Shown one piece after another: positions 16,096 to 24,822 of a stretch of DNA of 56,535 nucleotides. How positions within the stretch are numbered: position 1 is the stretch's first letter; each line of letters begins with the position of its first letter. This DNA comes from Cohnella zeiphila (GTDB lineage: Bacteria > Bacillota > Bacilli > Paenibacillales > Paenibacillaceae), in NCBI RefSeq assembly GCF_014212055.1, contig NZ_JACJVO010000048.1:1-56535 (forward strand), given 5' to 3'. Below the pieces are notes generated by a model, which was not told the DNA's origin, did not search any database, and worked only from the letters and a program-made list of their open reading frames with translations. The translations under genes were made by a program, and so were the position numbers.

Positions 16096-16992
16096 CTATC
16101 GTTTAAGTTCGAGCGCGTCGCTGAGCGCGTCGGAGACGAGGTTGAGCGAGAGCGACGTCAGGAAGATGAAGATGCCGGGCACGATCGTGACGACCGGGTT
16201 GACGAAGATAAGCTGCTTCAGGTTATTCAGCATGAAGCCCCATTCCGGCGTCGGCGGCGACACCCCGAGGCCGAGGAAGCTGAGCCCGGAAGCGACCATC
16301 AGGCAGACCCCGATCTGCGACGTGCTGAACACGAAGATTTTGCCGAAAATGTTGCGAAGCACGTGGGACCGAACGATCAAGCCGGCTCCGGCTCCGCTTG
16401 TTTTGGCCGCTTCGATGAACTCTTCCTTCCGTACTTCCTTGGCCGCGCTCTCGGCGATCCGGGCGATGGGCGGGATGAAGACGACCGTCGCGGAGATGAT
16501 GATGTTGCTGATGCCCGGGCCGAGCGCCGCGGAGATGCCGATGGCGAGCAGAATGGCCGGGAACGAGAAGACGATGTCGAGCGCCCGCATGATGATCGTG
16601 TTCGTCCAGCCGCCGAAGTAGCCGGCGGCGACGCCGAGCCCGCCGCCGATGACGCTGGCGAGGAGCACCGGCAGCACGCCGGACAGCAGGCTGAGCCGGC
16701 CGCCGTAGAGAATGCGCGACAGAATGTCGCGGCCCTGCTCGTCGGTGCCGAGCACGTGCCCGGCGCTGCCGACCTCCTTCAGCCGGTCGGTGACGGCGCC
16801 GTCATTCGGCCCGTACGGGGCGACCCAGGGAGCGAGCAAGCAGGCGAGGACGATGAGCAGCAGTACTACGAGCGCGGCCAGCGCCACTTTGCGCCGGGAG
16901 AACGACTTCCAGATTTGCGCCGCGCGGGAGGGTTCCCGGCCGGCGGTGGCCAGCGCGGCCGTTCCTCCGGCCGTTGGGGCGTTTATCGCCAT
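16096..16992 (-). CDS. Dipeptide-type ABC transporter permease (DppC-like)
   Basis: A 298-residue inner-membrane permease with a ~40-residue cytoplasmic N-terminus and six helices. The OppC/DppC features are the first helix at ~38-60, the LGTDEQGRDILSRILYGGRLSL periplasmic-loop segment and the EAA loop EEFIEAAKTSGAGAGLIVRSHVL that docks on the ATPases. It starts at ATG 16992 with AAGGAGAGAATCCC. It lies 45 bases behind the DppB-like gene and just before the DppF-like ATPase in a five-gene transporter operon. Confidence 0.92.
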   Translation of the reverse strand: MAINAPTAGGTAALATAGREPSRAAQIWKSFSRRKVALAALVVLLLIVLACLLAPWVAPYGPNDGAVTDRLKEVGSAGHVLGTDEQGRDILSRILYGGRLSLLSGVLPVLLASVIGGGLGVAAGYFGGWTNTIIMRALDIVFSFPAILLAIGISAALGPGISNIIISATVVFIPPIARIAESAAKEVRKEEFIEAAKTSGAGAGLIVRSHVLRNIFGKIFVFSTSQIGVCLMVASGLSFLGLGVSPPTPEWGFMLNNLKQLIFVNPVVTIVPGIFIFLTSLSLNLVSDALSDALELKR

Positions 16993-17037
16993 AGGGATTC
17001 TCTCCTTCCTGAGATGAGGGGATTCTGCGAAGCGGTA

Positions 17038-17982
17038 TTACGCATGACGGACCCGCGGGTCCATGGCCGCATGCACCGCGTCGACGATCAGGTTGAGCAG
17101 GACGAACGCGATGGCGATGACGAGCACCCCGGCCTGCACGACGGGGAAATCCCGCTGACCGATCGCCTGATAGATGACCTGCCCGATGCCGGGCCAGGAG
17201 AAGACGGTCTCGACGAGAACGGAGCTGGCGAGCAGCGCGCCGAATTGCAGCCCGGTCACGTTCAGGATGGTCGGCATGCCGTTGCGCAGCACGTGGCGGA
17301 GTATCGTCCACCGCCGGACTCCCTTCGCCTGGAGCGCGAAGATAAAGTCCTGCTTGAGGATGCCGGACACGGTGCTCCGCACCATTCGGGTCATGATGCC
17401 GACGCTGGACAGCGCGGTGGCGGCGGTCGGCAGCACCAGGTGCTTGATCAGGTCTCCCGTTCCCGAGCTTCCCGCCGTGTTCATGCCCGACGAAGGAAGC
17501 CAGCCCAGGGTCACCGAGAAAATGCCGATCAGGATCAGCGCCGCCCAGAAGTTCGGCAGCCCGATGCTGGCGAGGCTAAGCCCGTTGAACAGCGCCGCGA
17601 TTCGCGAGTTCGGATAATAGGCGCTGTAGACGCCGACGACGAGCGCGATGATAAAGGCGGTGACGGCGGCGGCCGCGGTCAGGATGACGGTGTTCTTCAG
17701 CGCCGGGAGCAGCATCTCCGTCACCGGCAGGCGGCGGGTGACCGAGTCGCCCAAGTTGCCTTGGACGACCCGGCCCAGCCAGATGCCGTACTGGGCGATC
17801 ATCGGCTTGTCGAGGCCGAGTTGGGCGCGCACCGCCGCCCGTTCCGCTTCGGAAGCGTCCGGGGGGACGATCGAGTTGACCGGATCCCCCGGGACGATCT
17901 TGAGCATCAGGAACACGATGATGGATACGCCGAGCAGCGTCGGAATCATGAGGGCGAGACGTTTGAGGACGAACGATGCCAT
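17038..17982 (-). CDS. Dipeptide-type ABC transporter permease (DppB-like)
   Basis: A 314-residue permease of the OppB/DppB type with six predicted helices. The family-typical start LKRLALMIPTLLGVSIIVFLMLKIVPGDP is complete, followed by RAQLGLDKPMIAQYGIWL. The EAA loop reads DFIFALQAKGVRRWTILRHVLRN, and the C-terminus has VETVFSWPGIGQVIYQAI. Start ATG 17982 has an AAGGAGGGATCGCGC ribosome binding site. It follows the binding-protein gene by 18 bases, so the two are tightly linked in the operon. Confidence 0.93.
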   Translation of the reverse strand: MASFVLKRLALMIPTLLGVSIIVFLMLKIVPGDPVNSIVPPDASEAERAAVRAQLGLDKPMIAQYGIWLGRVVQGNLGDSVTRRLPVTEMLLPALKNTVILTAAAAVTAFIIALVVGVYSAYYPNSRIAALFNGLSLASIGLPNFWAALILIGIFSVTLGWLPSSGMNTAGSSGTGDLIKHLVLPTAATALSSVGIMTRMVRSTVSGILKQDFIFALQAKGVRRWTILRHVLRNGMPTILNVTGLQFGALLASSVLVETVFSWPGIGQVIYQAIGQRDFPVVQAGVLVIAIAFVLLNLIVDAVHAAMDPRVRHA

Positions 17983-18000
17983 GCGCGATCCCTCCTTGAT

Positions 18001-19659
18001 TTATTGAATGGAGACGGTAGTCAAGTCCGCGAACCAGGATTGCGGCTGCACGAAGCCCTTCACCTTCGGCGACAGCGCCCGCAGGTTGAGGTCGTGAACC
18101 ACGAAGATCCACGGCGCGTCGTCGGCCAGAATCTTGGACGCCTGCTTCAAATATTCGCTCTGCTTGGCGGTATCGAACTCGGCCATCGCTTTGTTTATCA
18201 GGTCGTCGTACTGCGGATTGGAGTAGCCTCCGATGTTGATGCCGTTCGGGAAGATCGCCGACGTCGCGAAGAACTGGGAGTAGAACGAAGGCGAGATGGT
18301 CGGCAGCGAGATGTTGTACGCGCCCACTTCCTTGTCTTTCGGAAAGCCTTGAATGTAGGAGGTGAGCAGCGTCTGCCATTCGATCGACTCGATCTTCACG
18401 TCGATGCCGACGGCCTTCAGGTTTTTCTGGACGTATTCGTTCATTTGCAGCGGCCACATATTGCCCGAGCCGCTCGTCGGCACGAGGAACGTCGTCTTGA
18501 AGCCGTTCGGATAACCCGCTTCCGCGAGCAGCTGCTTTGCCTTTTCCGGATCGTACGTGTACGGCTCCGCGTCGTCGCTGTACCAGGCGTGGCCTTTGTA
18601 CATCGGCTGGGTCGCCGGCGTCGCCGCTCCGCTCAGCAGCGCGGTGCTCATTCCTTCGCGGTCGATCGCATAGTTGGCGGCCTGGCGCACCCGAACGTCC
18701 TTCCAAGGTCCGTCCTGGAGATTCAACACGTACGGCCAAATATGCGGGTACGGATTCGTCATGATCTGGAAGCCCGCGCTTTTGAGCTGTTCGATCGATT
18801 CCGTCGGCGGCACCTCCGCCCAGTCGATCTCTCCCGATTGCAGGGCCGCGAGCCGGGCGGACGGATCGCTGATCGGCCGCAGGACAAGCTTATCCAGCTT
18901 GGGCGCGCCGCCCCAATAGTTCTCGTTCTTCTCCAACACCATCTCCTGGCCTTGCTTCATGCTGACGAACTTGAACGGGCCGGTGCCGACCGGATGGTTG
19001 GCGTAATCCTTGCCGCTCTTCTTGATCGCGTCCGGGCTGCCGAACAGAATGTTGGTCAGGTCGTACAACAGGAAGCTGTAAGCCCCTTTGGTCTTGATCG
19101 TGATCGTGTAATCGTCCACTTTGCTGTAAGAGTCGACGTAGCGAAGTCCCGACCCGCTGTTGCCCGCAAGCTGGGCGTCGTAATTTTCCGATTTGGGATT
19201 CATGATCCGGTCGAGGCCGAAAATGACCGCGTCGGCGTTGAACGGAGTGCCGTCATGGAACGTCACGTTCTTGCGCAGATGGAACGTCCAGAGCGTCGGA
19301 TCGGTCGCCGACGTCTCCCAGGACTCGGCCAATCCGGGCTTGATCGAGGCCGGCTGATCGGACTTGGTCAAATCCCAGTCGACCAGGCCGTCATAAAGCT
19401 GGAAGCCGACGAACCGGAAGCCTTCGTACCCTTCGGTCGGGTACGTGTCGGGCACCGGAATGTTGGCGGCCGTCATGCCGATGATCAAGGTTTGATTCTT
19501 CCCCGACGATCCGGAGGACGACCCCGCGGACGCGGAGCCTCCGGCCGCCGCGTTCCCGCCCCCGCCTCCGTCTCCGCAGGCGGACAAGACGAGCAGCGCG
19601 GCGATCAGCAAAAAGGCGGTCCATCGTTTGACATTCGCGAGTTCGAGCATGCGTTTCAT
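18001..19659 (-). CDS. Dipeptide-type ABC transporter substrate-binding lipoprotein
   Basis: A 552-residue SBP_bac_5 family lipoprotein. The signal peptide ends at the lipobox LSAC (Cys28), followed by a Gly/Ser-rich tether. Mature-domain hallmarks are LAESWETSATDPTLWTFHLRKNVTFHDGTPF, PVGTGPFKFV and the late VKGFVQPQ. It sits outside the membrane and delivers substrate to the DppB/DppC pair. Its neighbours are hydrolases of C-N bonds, so the ligand could be an amidated, carbamoylated or nitrile compound as well as a peptide. ATG 19659 is preceded by GGAGGGGTTAAC. The gap to the first ATPase gene is 93 bases, and it is probably co-transcribed. Confidence 0.92.
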   Translation of the reverse strand: MKRMLELANVKRWTAFLLIAALLVLSACGDGGGGGNAAAGGSASAGSSSGSSGKNQTLIIGMTAANIPVPDTYPTEGYEGFRFVGFQLYDGLVDWDLTKSDQPASIKPGLAESWETSATDPTLWTFHLRKNVTFHDGTPFNADAVIFGLDRIMNPKSENYDAQLAGNSGSGLRYVDSYSKVDDYTITIKTKGAYSFLLYDLTNILFGSPDAIKKSGKDYANHPVGTGPFKFVSMKQGQEMVLEKNENYWGGAPKLDKLVLRPISDPSARLAALQSGEIDWAEVPPTESIEQLKSAGFQIMTNPYPHIWPYVLNLQDGPWKDVRVRQAANYAIDREGMSTALLSGAATPATQPMYKGHAWYSDDAEPYTYDPEKAKQLLAEAGYPNGFKTTFLVPTSGSGNMWPLQMNEYVQKNLKAVGIDVKIESIEWQTLLTSYIQGFPKDKEVGAYNISLPTISPSFYSQFFATSAIFPNGINIGGYSNPQYDDLINKAMAEFDTAKQSEYLKQASKILADDAPWIFVVHDLNLRALSPKVKGFVQPQSWFADLTTVSIQ

Positions 19660-19752
19660 GTTAACCCCTCCAAAGAGAGCGCAACGGCTCTTTATTTATC
19701 TGATTTTTCTGACTTATTTTGTTCTGACTGCTTACCGTTGCGCTGGCGACGA

Positions 19753-20730
19753 TTACTGAGCGACGGGTTGCTCCTCTTCCAACAGATAGCAAGCGGCGAT
19801 ATGGGCCTCCCCGTAATGAGTGAAAGCCGGCGTAACTTCGCGGCACGAGCTGCGGGCCATCGGGCAGCGATCCGCGAACGAGCAGCCTTCGGGCATCGCG
19901 GTAATGAGCGGCGGCTGCCCCGGGATCGCGGAGAGCTTGCCCTTCTGGCCCCGCTTCGGCGTCGCTTCAATTAGCCCGACGGTGTACGGATGCGCCGGCG
20001 CGGACAGAATCTGGCGGGCGCGGCCGTACTCGACGATCTTGCCGGCGTACATGACGGCGATATCGTCCGCCATCTCGGCGGCGACGCCGATGTCGTGCGT
20101 GACCAGGACGATCGACATGCCGTATTCGGCCTGGATCTCCTTGAACAATCGGAGAATCTGCGCTTGGATCGTCACGTCGAGCGCAGTCGTCGGCTCATCC
20201 GCCAGGAGCAAGTCGGGCTTGCAGGCAAGCGCCATCGCGATAACGGCGCGCTGCCTCATGCCGCCGCTCATCTCGTGCGGGAAGGCCCGCATCCTTTCTT
20301 CCGGCGAAGGAATGCCGACCTTGCCCAGCAGCTCGGCCACTTGGCTCTTCGCTTCGGCCTTGCCGATCTTCCGGTGCGCGGCGATCGTCTCCACGATTTG
20401 CTCCCCGACCCGGTACAGCGGATCCAACGCGGACAGCGCGTCCTGGAAAATCATCGCGATGCGGTTGCCCCGAATACCTTCCATCTCCTTGGGAGATTTG
20501 GTCAGCAGCTCCTCTTCCCCCAGCTTGATCGAGCCCGAAATTCGCGCTCCGGCCGGCTTCAGGTTTAAGATCGATCGGAGCATCACGCTCTTCCCGGAAC
20601 CCGATTCCCCCAGGATGACCAGCGTTTTTCCTTTACGTACCTGAAGCGATACGCCTCTGACGGCCGAAACCCTCTTCTTCTGAATGGAGAACTCCGTGAC
20701 CAGGTTGTCGATTTTCAACAGTTCTGTCAT
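19753..20730 (-). CDS. Dipeptide-type ABC transporter ATPase (DppD-like)
   Basis: A 325-residue ATPase, the first gene of the minus-strand transporter-nitrilase operon. Walker A is GESGSGKSV, the signature MSGGMRQRAVIAMAL, Walker B LLLADEPTTALD and the H loop VTHDIGV. The oligo_HPY C-terminus has CSFADRCPMARSSC. ATG 20730 was preferred to one 27 bases upstream because AAGGAGG lies eight bases before it. Together with the DppF-like protein it forms the heteromeric motor. About 30 bases upstream lies a copy of the operator motif shared with the amidase and cysteine-hydrolase promoters. Confidence 0.93.
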   Translation of the reverse strand: MTELLKIDNLVTEFSIQKKRVSAVRGVSLQVRKGKTLVILGESGSGKSVMLRSILNLKPAGARISGSIKLGEEELLTKSPKEMEGIRGNRIAMIFQDALSALDPLYRVGEQIVETIAAHRKIGKAEAKSQVAELLGKVGIPSPEERMRAFPHEMSGGMRQRAVIAMALACKPDLLLADEPTTALDVTIQAQILRLFKEIQAEYGMSIVLVTHDIGVAAEMADDIAVMYAGKIVEYGRARQILSAPAHPYTVGLIEATPKRGQKGKLSAIPGQPPLITAMPEGCSFADRCPMARSSCREVTPAFTHYGEAHIAACYLLEEEQPVAQ

Positions 20731-20761
20731 CCCCGCTCCCTCCTTCCACGTTGTCAAACCT

Positions 20762-20783
20762 TTTGTGTCACCAATACTAACAT
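20762..20783 (-). promoter_or_regulatory. Shared operator motif before the ABC-nitrilase operon
   Basis: On the minus strand, ATGTTA-N9-ACACAAA, 32 bases upstream of the DppD-like ATG. It matches both half motifs of the copies at 20850 and 24713 with the same 9-base spacing. Binding by one or both LysR proteins is inferred. Confidence 0.55.
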
Positions 20784-20849
20784 AAACTTTGCGAATGGAG
20801 GATATTGAAACATTCTATACCCTTCCCATGGGTGCAAATCGAGGATTTT

Positions 20850-20871
20850 ATGTTATATTTCTTCACACAAA
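20850..20871 (+). promoter_or_regulatory. Shared operator motif before the amidase
   Basis: ATGTTA-N9-ACACAAA on the plus strand, about 100 bases before the amidase ATG and divergent from the copy at 20762. It agrees with the 24713 copy at 18 of 22 positions. Confidence 0.6.
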
Positions 20872-20972
20872 GAGTCTTGATTGGCTGCGGGCGGCCAAAG
20901 CTCACATGCAGTCGTCCGCCCGTCAGCCCTTCAAGATTCTGAAATCCAATCTATCGAGGAGGCCGACGTCTT

Positions 20973-22364
20973 ATGAAAACCATGCATCCCGAACTGACCT
21001 ACGCCACCATCCACGAGCTGTCCGGTCGAATCCGCAGCCGCGAGATCTCGCCCGTCGAGCTCGCCGAACAGGCGGTCGCGCGAATCGAGCAAGTCAACCC
21101 GTCGCTGAACGCGTTCGTCACCGTTACCGCCGAGCTCGCGATGGAGCAGGCGAAGCAGGCCGAGCAGGAATTGATGAAGGGAAACTACAAGGGCCCCCTT
21201 CACGGGATCCCGATCGTGCACAAGGACTTGTACTACACCAAAGGAATTCGCACGACGGCCAGCTCGAAGATTCTGAAAGACTTCGTGCCGGATTACGACT
21301 CCACGGCCGTCGCCAAACTGGCGGAAGCCGGAACGGTGCTGCTGGGCAAAGTGCAGACGCATGAATTCGCTTCGGGCACGACCACGAACAGCGTCCACTT
21401 CGGCCCTTGCCGCAATCCTTGGAACCTGGAGCGCGTTCCCGGAGGCTCGAGCGGCGGAACGGGAGCGGCGGTTGCGTCCGGCATCGCCTATATGGGAACC
21501 GGATCCGACACGGGCGGTTCCATCCGCATCCCGGCCGCCTGCTGCGGCGTCGTCGGCATGAAGCCGACCTACGGAAGAGTCAGCCGCTACGGCATCGTGC
21601 CGATGGGCTGGTCGCTTGACCATGCCGGCCCCCTGACCCGAAGCGTCCTGGACGCCTCCCTTTCCCTTGACGCCATGTCCGGCTTCGATCCGAAGGACGA
21701 ATCGACCGTGAACCTGCCCGCTCCCGGCTTGAAAATGGAGTATGCGGAGAGCCTGAAAGGCGTTCGGATCGGCATCCCGACGCGTTACTACTACGACAAC
21801 GTCGAGGCCGACGTCCTGACCGCCGTGCAAGCCGCCATCGCCAAGTTCAAGGAGCTGGGGGCGGAGGTCGTCGAAGTCGAGCTGTCCAAGATCGGGTACG
21901 CCCGCAGCGCCGCGTCGGCCATTCTGATGGGCGAACTCGTCGCCTACCACGAGCCGTGGCTGGAATCCCGGCCGGAAGACTACGGCGCGGACGTCCGCAT
22001 GATGCTCGAGAGCGGACGGAACCTGCCCGCCTCTACTTATCTTCAAGCCCAGCGTGCGCGCCACCTGGTCGTGCAGGATTTCCTGGACGCGCTGTCCGGC
22101 GTCGACGTCCTGCTGACGCCGGCCACGCCGCTGACCGCGCCGACGGCCGAAGATTTCAGCCGAACGCTGCGTCTGGCCGAGTTCACGATGCCGACCAATC
22201 TGACGGGGCTGCCGAGCCTGTCGATGCCGTGCGGCTTCTCTCCGGAAGGAATGCCGGTCAATCTCCAGCTGATCGGCCGTCCGTTCGACGAAGCGACCGT
22301 GCTCGGCATCGGCTACGGCTACGAATGTAACACGGAGTGGCACCTGCGTCATCCCGAGCTCTAA
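20973..22364 (+). CDS. Amidase-signature hydrolase (GatA-like)
   Basis: A 463-residue amidase-signature enzyme hydrolysing an amide bond in the cytoplasm. The Ser-cisSer-Lys triad is visible: Lys84 in GIPIVHKDL, Ser160 in PGGSSGG and nucleophile Ser183 in GSDTGGSIRIPAA. The remainder follows the GatA/AtzE-type layout, ending with LTGLPSLSMPCG and LIGRPFDEATVLGIG. It starts at ATG 20973 after GAGGAGG. A 60-codon GatC-like gene follows after 31 bases, which suggests a heteromeric amidase of the GatA-GatC or AtzE-AtzG kind rather than tRNA amidotransfer, since no gatB is nearby. The gene is divergent from the ABC-nitrilase operon and shares its operator motif. Confidence 0.9.
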   Translation: MKTMHPELTYATIHELSGRIRSREISPVELAEQAVARIEQVNPSLNAFVTVTAELAMEQAKQAEQELMKGNYKGPLHGIPIVHKDLYYTKGIRTTASSKILKDFVPDYDSTAVAKLAEAGTVLLGKVQTHEFASGTTTNSVHFGPCRNPWNLERVPGGSSGGTGAAVASGIAYMGTGSDTGGSIRIPAACCGVVGMKPTYGRVSRYGIVPMGWSLDHAGPLTRSVLDASLSLDAMSGFDPKDESTVNLPAPGLKMEYAESLKGVRIGIPTRYYYDNVEADVLTAVQAAIAKFKELGAEVVEVELSKIGYARSAASAILMGELVAYHEPWLESRPEDYGADVRMMLESGRNLPASTYLQAQRARHLVVQDFLDALSGVDVLLTPATPLTAPTAEDFSRTLRLAEFTMPTNLTGLPSLSMPCGFSPEGMPVNLQLIGRPFDEATVLGIGYGYECNTEWHLRHPEL

Positions 22365-22395
22365 TTCCATTATTTCGATCAGGGGGTTATCAACC

Positions 22396-22578
22396 ATGGA
22401 ACAGCACCAAAACGCCTCGCAAGCAGCGTCCGCGGCAAGCGATGCCGACGCGAAGAACAAGGAAGTATTCGAGCGGTTCATGTCGGCTTTCAACGGGCTG
22501 AAGGAATTGGATCTGACCGATATCGAGCCGCTGCTTCCTCCGACTTACAAGGAGAGCCGCTATCGTACGAAGGAATAA
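22396..22578 (+). CDS. Small GatC-like protein, putative amidase partner
   Basis: A 60-residue protein with ATG 22396 and a GGGGG ribosome binding site ten bases upstream. I recognise no exact family. The stretch VFERFMSAFNGLKELDLTDIEPLLPP follows the pattern of GatC (two helical turns, then an ELNEVxxxxVEP-like stretch), but the protein is only about 60 percent of GatC length and lacks the N-terminal GatC helix, having an Ala/Ser/Asp-rich start instead. Position directly behind the amidase gene fits a structural subunit, as AtzG is for AtzE. A perfect CCGAGAGC/GCTCTCGG hairpin follows the stop (22579-22598). Function is inference; that it is a real gene is supported by spacing, ribosome binding site and content. 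Confidence 0.65.
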   Translation: MEQHQNASQAASAASDADAKNKEVFERFMSAFNGLKELDLTDIEPLLPPTYKESRYRTKE

Positions 22579-22688
22579 CCGAGAGCCGGCGCTCTCGGCG
22601 GAGGCCGGTGTTACCCGGTATGGTAATGCCAAGCGTTACCCGGTAATCGCAAGTTGGAGAATCCCGAATTCCGCGATTTCGTCCGGCT

Positions 22689-23672
22689 TCAGCCCCCGGC
22701 GGATGCGGCGGCGAGCTTCGGATAGAGGGTGTCCAGGCGGCTTCGCAGACGAGAGTAGACCGCATCGGCCAGATCGCCGATTGGGTGGAGCGAACCGCCG
22801 GCGGCGGTCGAGTAGGTCAGGTAGAGGGGCAGGCGCAGCAGGTCCAGGTCCATCAGCACAACGCGAAAAGGGAGCGGTTCATCCAGCAGCTGCAGAATGC
22901 TGACGACGGGAAGGAACGTATAGCCGAAGCCCCGCGCCACGATGTCCAGCGTCACGTCCACGTCGTTCACGATGTGAAATCGCTCCGGCACCGTCCCGAA
23001 AAGCCGCATGAATGCCGGTTGGGTGATCTCGCGGAACACCAGCAGCGAGGTTTTGTCGAAGAGGACGAACGGCTTATCCAGCAGTTGGCTTACGCCGGTC
23101 ATGTCTTCGCCGATCGGCTCGAAGCCTTCCTTCGGATACAGCAGCACGAACCGGTCCTCGAACAGCTCTCGGGAGATCAGATGGGGCTTCTCCGCGCCTC
23201 TGTACCTGACGCACAGATCCAATCCGTCGCAATCGATCAAGTTCAGCAGGAGATCCGACGTCTTGTCGACGAACCGGCATTCCGCTTCGGGCGCCACCTG
23301 CTGAACGCCTTCGATCATGGAACGCGTGAGCGCCGGATACAGGAACGATTCGACGCCGATCCGCAGCCTGCGCGCATTGGTGACGGCTTCGATCGGGCCG
23401 TCCGCCTCATGGGAGTCCCGCTTGCGCAGCAGCGTCGCGGATTCCTCCAACTCCTGGAACAGCTGCAGGGAGTAGGAGAGAAAGAACCGCCCCTCGGTCG
23501 TCAGACGAATGCCGTCCCAGCTTCGCTCAAGCAAGGTGACGCCCAGATCGTCCTCCAGCTTGCGCAGCCGGGCGCTGAGCGTGGGCTGGGTAACGTGAAG
23601 CGCCTGAGCCGCGCGGGAGATGCTTCGTTCCCGGGTGACCACGATAAAAGAGTGCACGCCGACCGTATCCAT
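22689..23672 (-). CDS. LysR-family transcriptional regulator (second of a tandem pair)
   Basis: A 327-residue LysR-type regulator. The HTH is SISRAAQALHVTQPTLSARLRKLEDDLGVTLLER (residues ~17-50), followed by the linker helix and an effector-binding domain starting at RLRIGVESFLYPA. ATG 23672 lies eight bases after GGAGG; two earlier ATG codons are closer to it. It is a clear paralog of the gene at 23738-24691: the HTH, RLRIGVESFLYPA, CxFVxKxSxLLxNxxxxDGLDLCV, PERFHIVxxVxVTxDIV and GFGYTF are shared. It lies 65 bases behind that paralog, probably as the second gene of one transcript. The pair likely controls the surrounding transporter and hydrolase genes, with different or interacting ligands. 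Confidence 0.92.
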   Translation of the reverse strand: MDTVGVHSFIVVTRERSISRAAQALHVTQPTLSARLRKLEDDLGVTLLERSWDGIRLTTEGRFFLSYSLQLFQELEESATLLRKRDSHEADGPIEAVTNARRLRIGVESFLYPALTRSMIEGVQQVAPEAECRFVDKTSDLLLNLIDCDGLDLCVRYRGAEKPHLISRELFEDRFVLLYPKEGFEPIGEDMTGVSQLLDKPFVLFDKTSLLVFREITQPAFMRLFGTVPERFHIVNDVDVTLDIVARGFGYTFLPVVSILQLLDEPLPFRVVLMDLDLLRLPLYLTYSTAAGGSLHPIGDLADAVYSRLRSRLDTLYPKLAAASAGG

Positions 23673-23737
23673 GGCCATGACCTCCATTCGCTTTTTGACA
23701 TCTTGTATGCATTCGCAACCAGAACCTTCAAGGCCCC

Positions 23738-24691
23738 TTAGGAGAATCGCCCCTCGATCCGATCGGACAATCGGCTGCGGATGCTCTCGATCAGCGCCGC
23801 GATCGGATGGCGGGCCGACAAAGCTTCCGAGTAGCTGATATAGACGGGGGAGACCCTGAACGGCGCCGGAATCGTCACCCGGCGGAACGGAAGCGGCCTG
23901 CCCGCCAGGTGGGCGATGCTGGAGCCGGGCATGAAGGTGTAGCCGAAGCCGCTGGAGACGATGTCGATCGTAACGGAGACGTTGTCGACGATGTGGAACC
24001 GTTCCGGGATGCGGCCGAACAAATACAGAAACACCTTCTCGGTCACGTCGCGATACAGCAGGAGCGGAGAGTTTTCGAACAGGACGAACGGTTTATCGAA
24101 AAGCAAGCCGACGTTGCCGAGATCGTCTTGAATGTCCGGATAGTCTTGGAACGGATACATCAGCACCGCTTCGTCGTCCAGGACCTTGACCGACTGCAAA
24201 TTCGGTTTCGGATGGTAAATGTAGCTGACGCACAGATCGAGGCCGTCACTCTCCAGCATGTTCATCAGCAGATTGGAGGATTTGCTGACGAAGTTGCATT
24301 CGGCTTCGGGATCGACCCGCTGAATCGCCTGAATGACCGGATTCATAAAAGCCGGGTACAGGAACGATTCGACGCCGATCCGCAGGCGGGTATCCTTCGT
24401 CGCCGCTTCGATCGGCTGATCCAGCTCGCGTGCCGCCCGCTTGCGAAGCAGAGCCGCCGCCTCTTCGAGCTCTTGGAACAACTGCACGGAGTAGGTGAGG
24501 AAGAAACGCCCCTGCTTCGTGAGACGAACGCCTTCCCAGCCCCGCTCCACCAGGGCGACGCCCAAGCTGTCTTCCAGCTTGCGAAGCCTCGCGCTGAGCG
24601 TCGGTTGGGTGACATGCAGCGATTGGGCCGCCTTGGAGATGCTCCTCTCGCGGGCTACCGCAATGAAGGAGTGCAAGCCTTCCATATCCAT
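23738..24691 (-). CDS. LysR-family transcriptional regulator (first of a tandem pair)
   Basis: A 317-residue LysR-type regulator with HTH SISKAAQSLHVTQPTLSARLRKLEDSLGVALVER and effector domain beginning RLRIGVESFLYPA. ATG 24691 (GAGGAGG, nine-base spacing) was chosen over ATG 24697. It is divergent from the cysteine hydrolase gene, the classic arrangement for a LysR activator. The divergent gap holds one copy of the 22-bp motif found at two other promoters of the island. The paralog follows on the same strand, so the pair arose by tandem duplication; divergence in the ligand domain suggests the two no longer sense exactly the same signal. Confidence 0.92.
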   Translation of the reverse strand: MDMEGLHSFIAVARERSISKAAQSLHVTQPTLSARLRKLEDSLGVALVERGWEGVRLTKQGRFFLTYSVQLFQELEEAAALLRKRAARELDQPIEAATKDTRLRIGVESFLYPAFMNPVIQAIQRVDPEAECNFVSKSSNLLMNMLESDGLDLCVSYIYHPKPNLQSVKVLDDEAVLMYPFQDYPDIQDDLGNVGLLFDKPFVLFENSPLLLYRDVTEKVFLYLFGRIPERFHIVDNVSVTIDIVSSGFGYTFMPGSSIAHLAGRPLPFRRVTIPAPFRVSPVYISYSEALSARHPIAALIESIRSRLSDRIEGRFS

Positions 24692-24712
24692 GGTCATCCG
24701 CCTCCTCGGTAT

Positions 24713-24734
24713 ATGTCATATTTTATTACACAAA
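24713..24734 (+). promoter_or_regulatory. Shared operator motif before the cysteine hydrolase
   Basis: ATGTCA-N9-ACACAAA in the divergent gap between the first LysR gene and the hydrolase. It is the third copy of the motif and the one next to the regulator, where LysR proteins usually bind. Confidence 0.6.
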
Positions 24735-24822
24735 TGCTCGGGTGAGTAGTCTTCAGATGCTGGAATCCATGTTTTCTGAACACAATCTTCGTAAAAAATT
24801 TAAATTTTCGGGAGGAATTCGA

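Noticed and set aside
16012..19974. 1320-codon open frame on the plus strand
   Set aside because: It is antisense to four well-supported transporter genes, is very rich in Arg/Asp/Gly/His as expected of a GC-rich shadow, and has no ribosome binding site.
20973..22578. tRNA-dependent amidotransferase (gatCAB)
   Set aside because: No gatB is present, the small protein is much shorter than GatC, and the neighbours are catabolic.
22610..22645. Direct repeat GTTACCCGGTA (22610-22620, 22635-22645)
   Set aside because: Only two short copies after the small GatC-like gene, with no symmetry or promoter context to support an operator.
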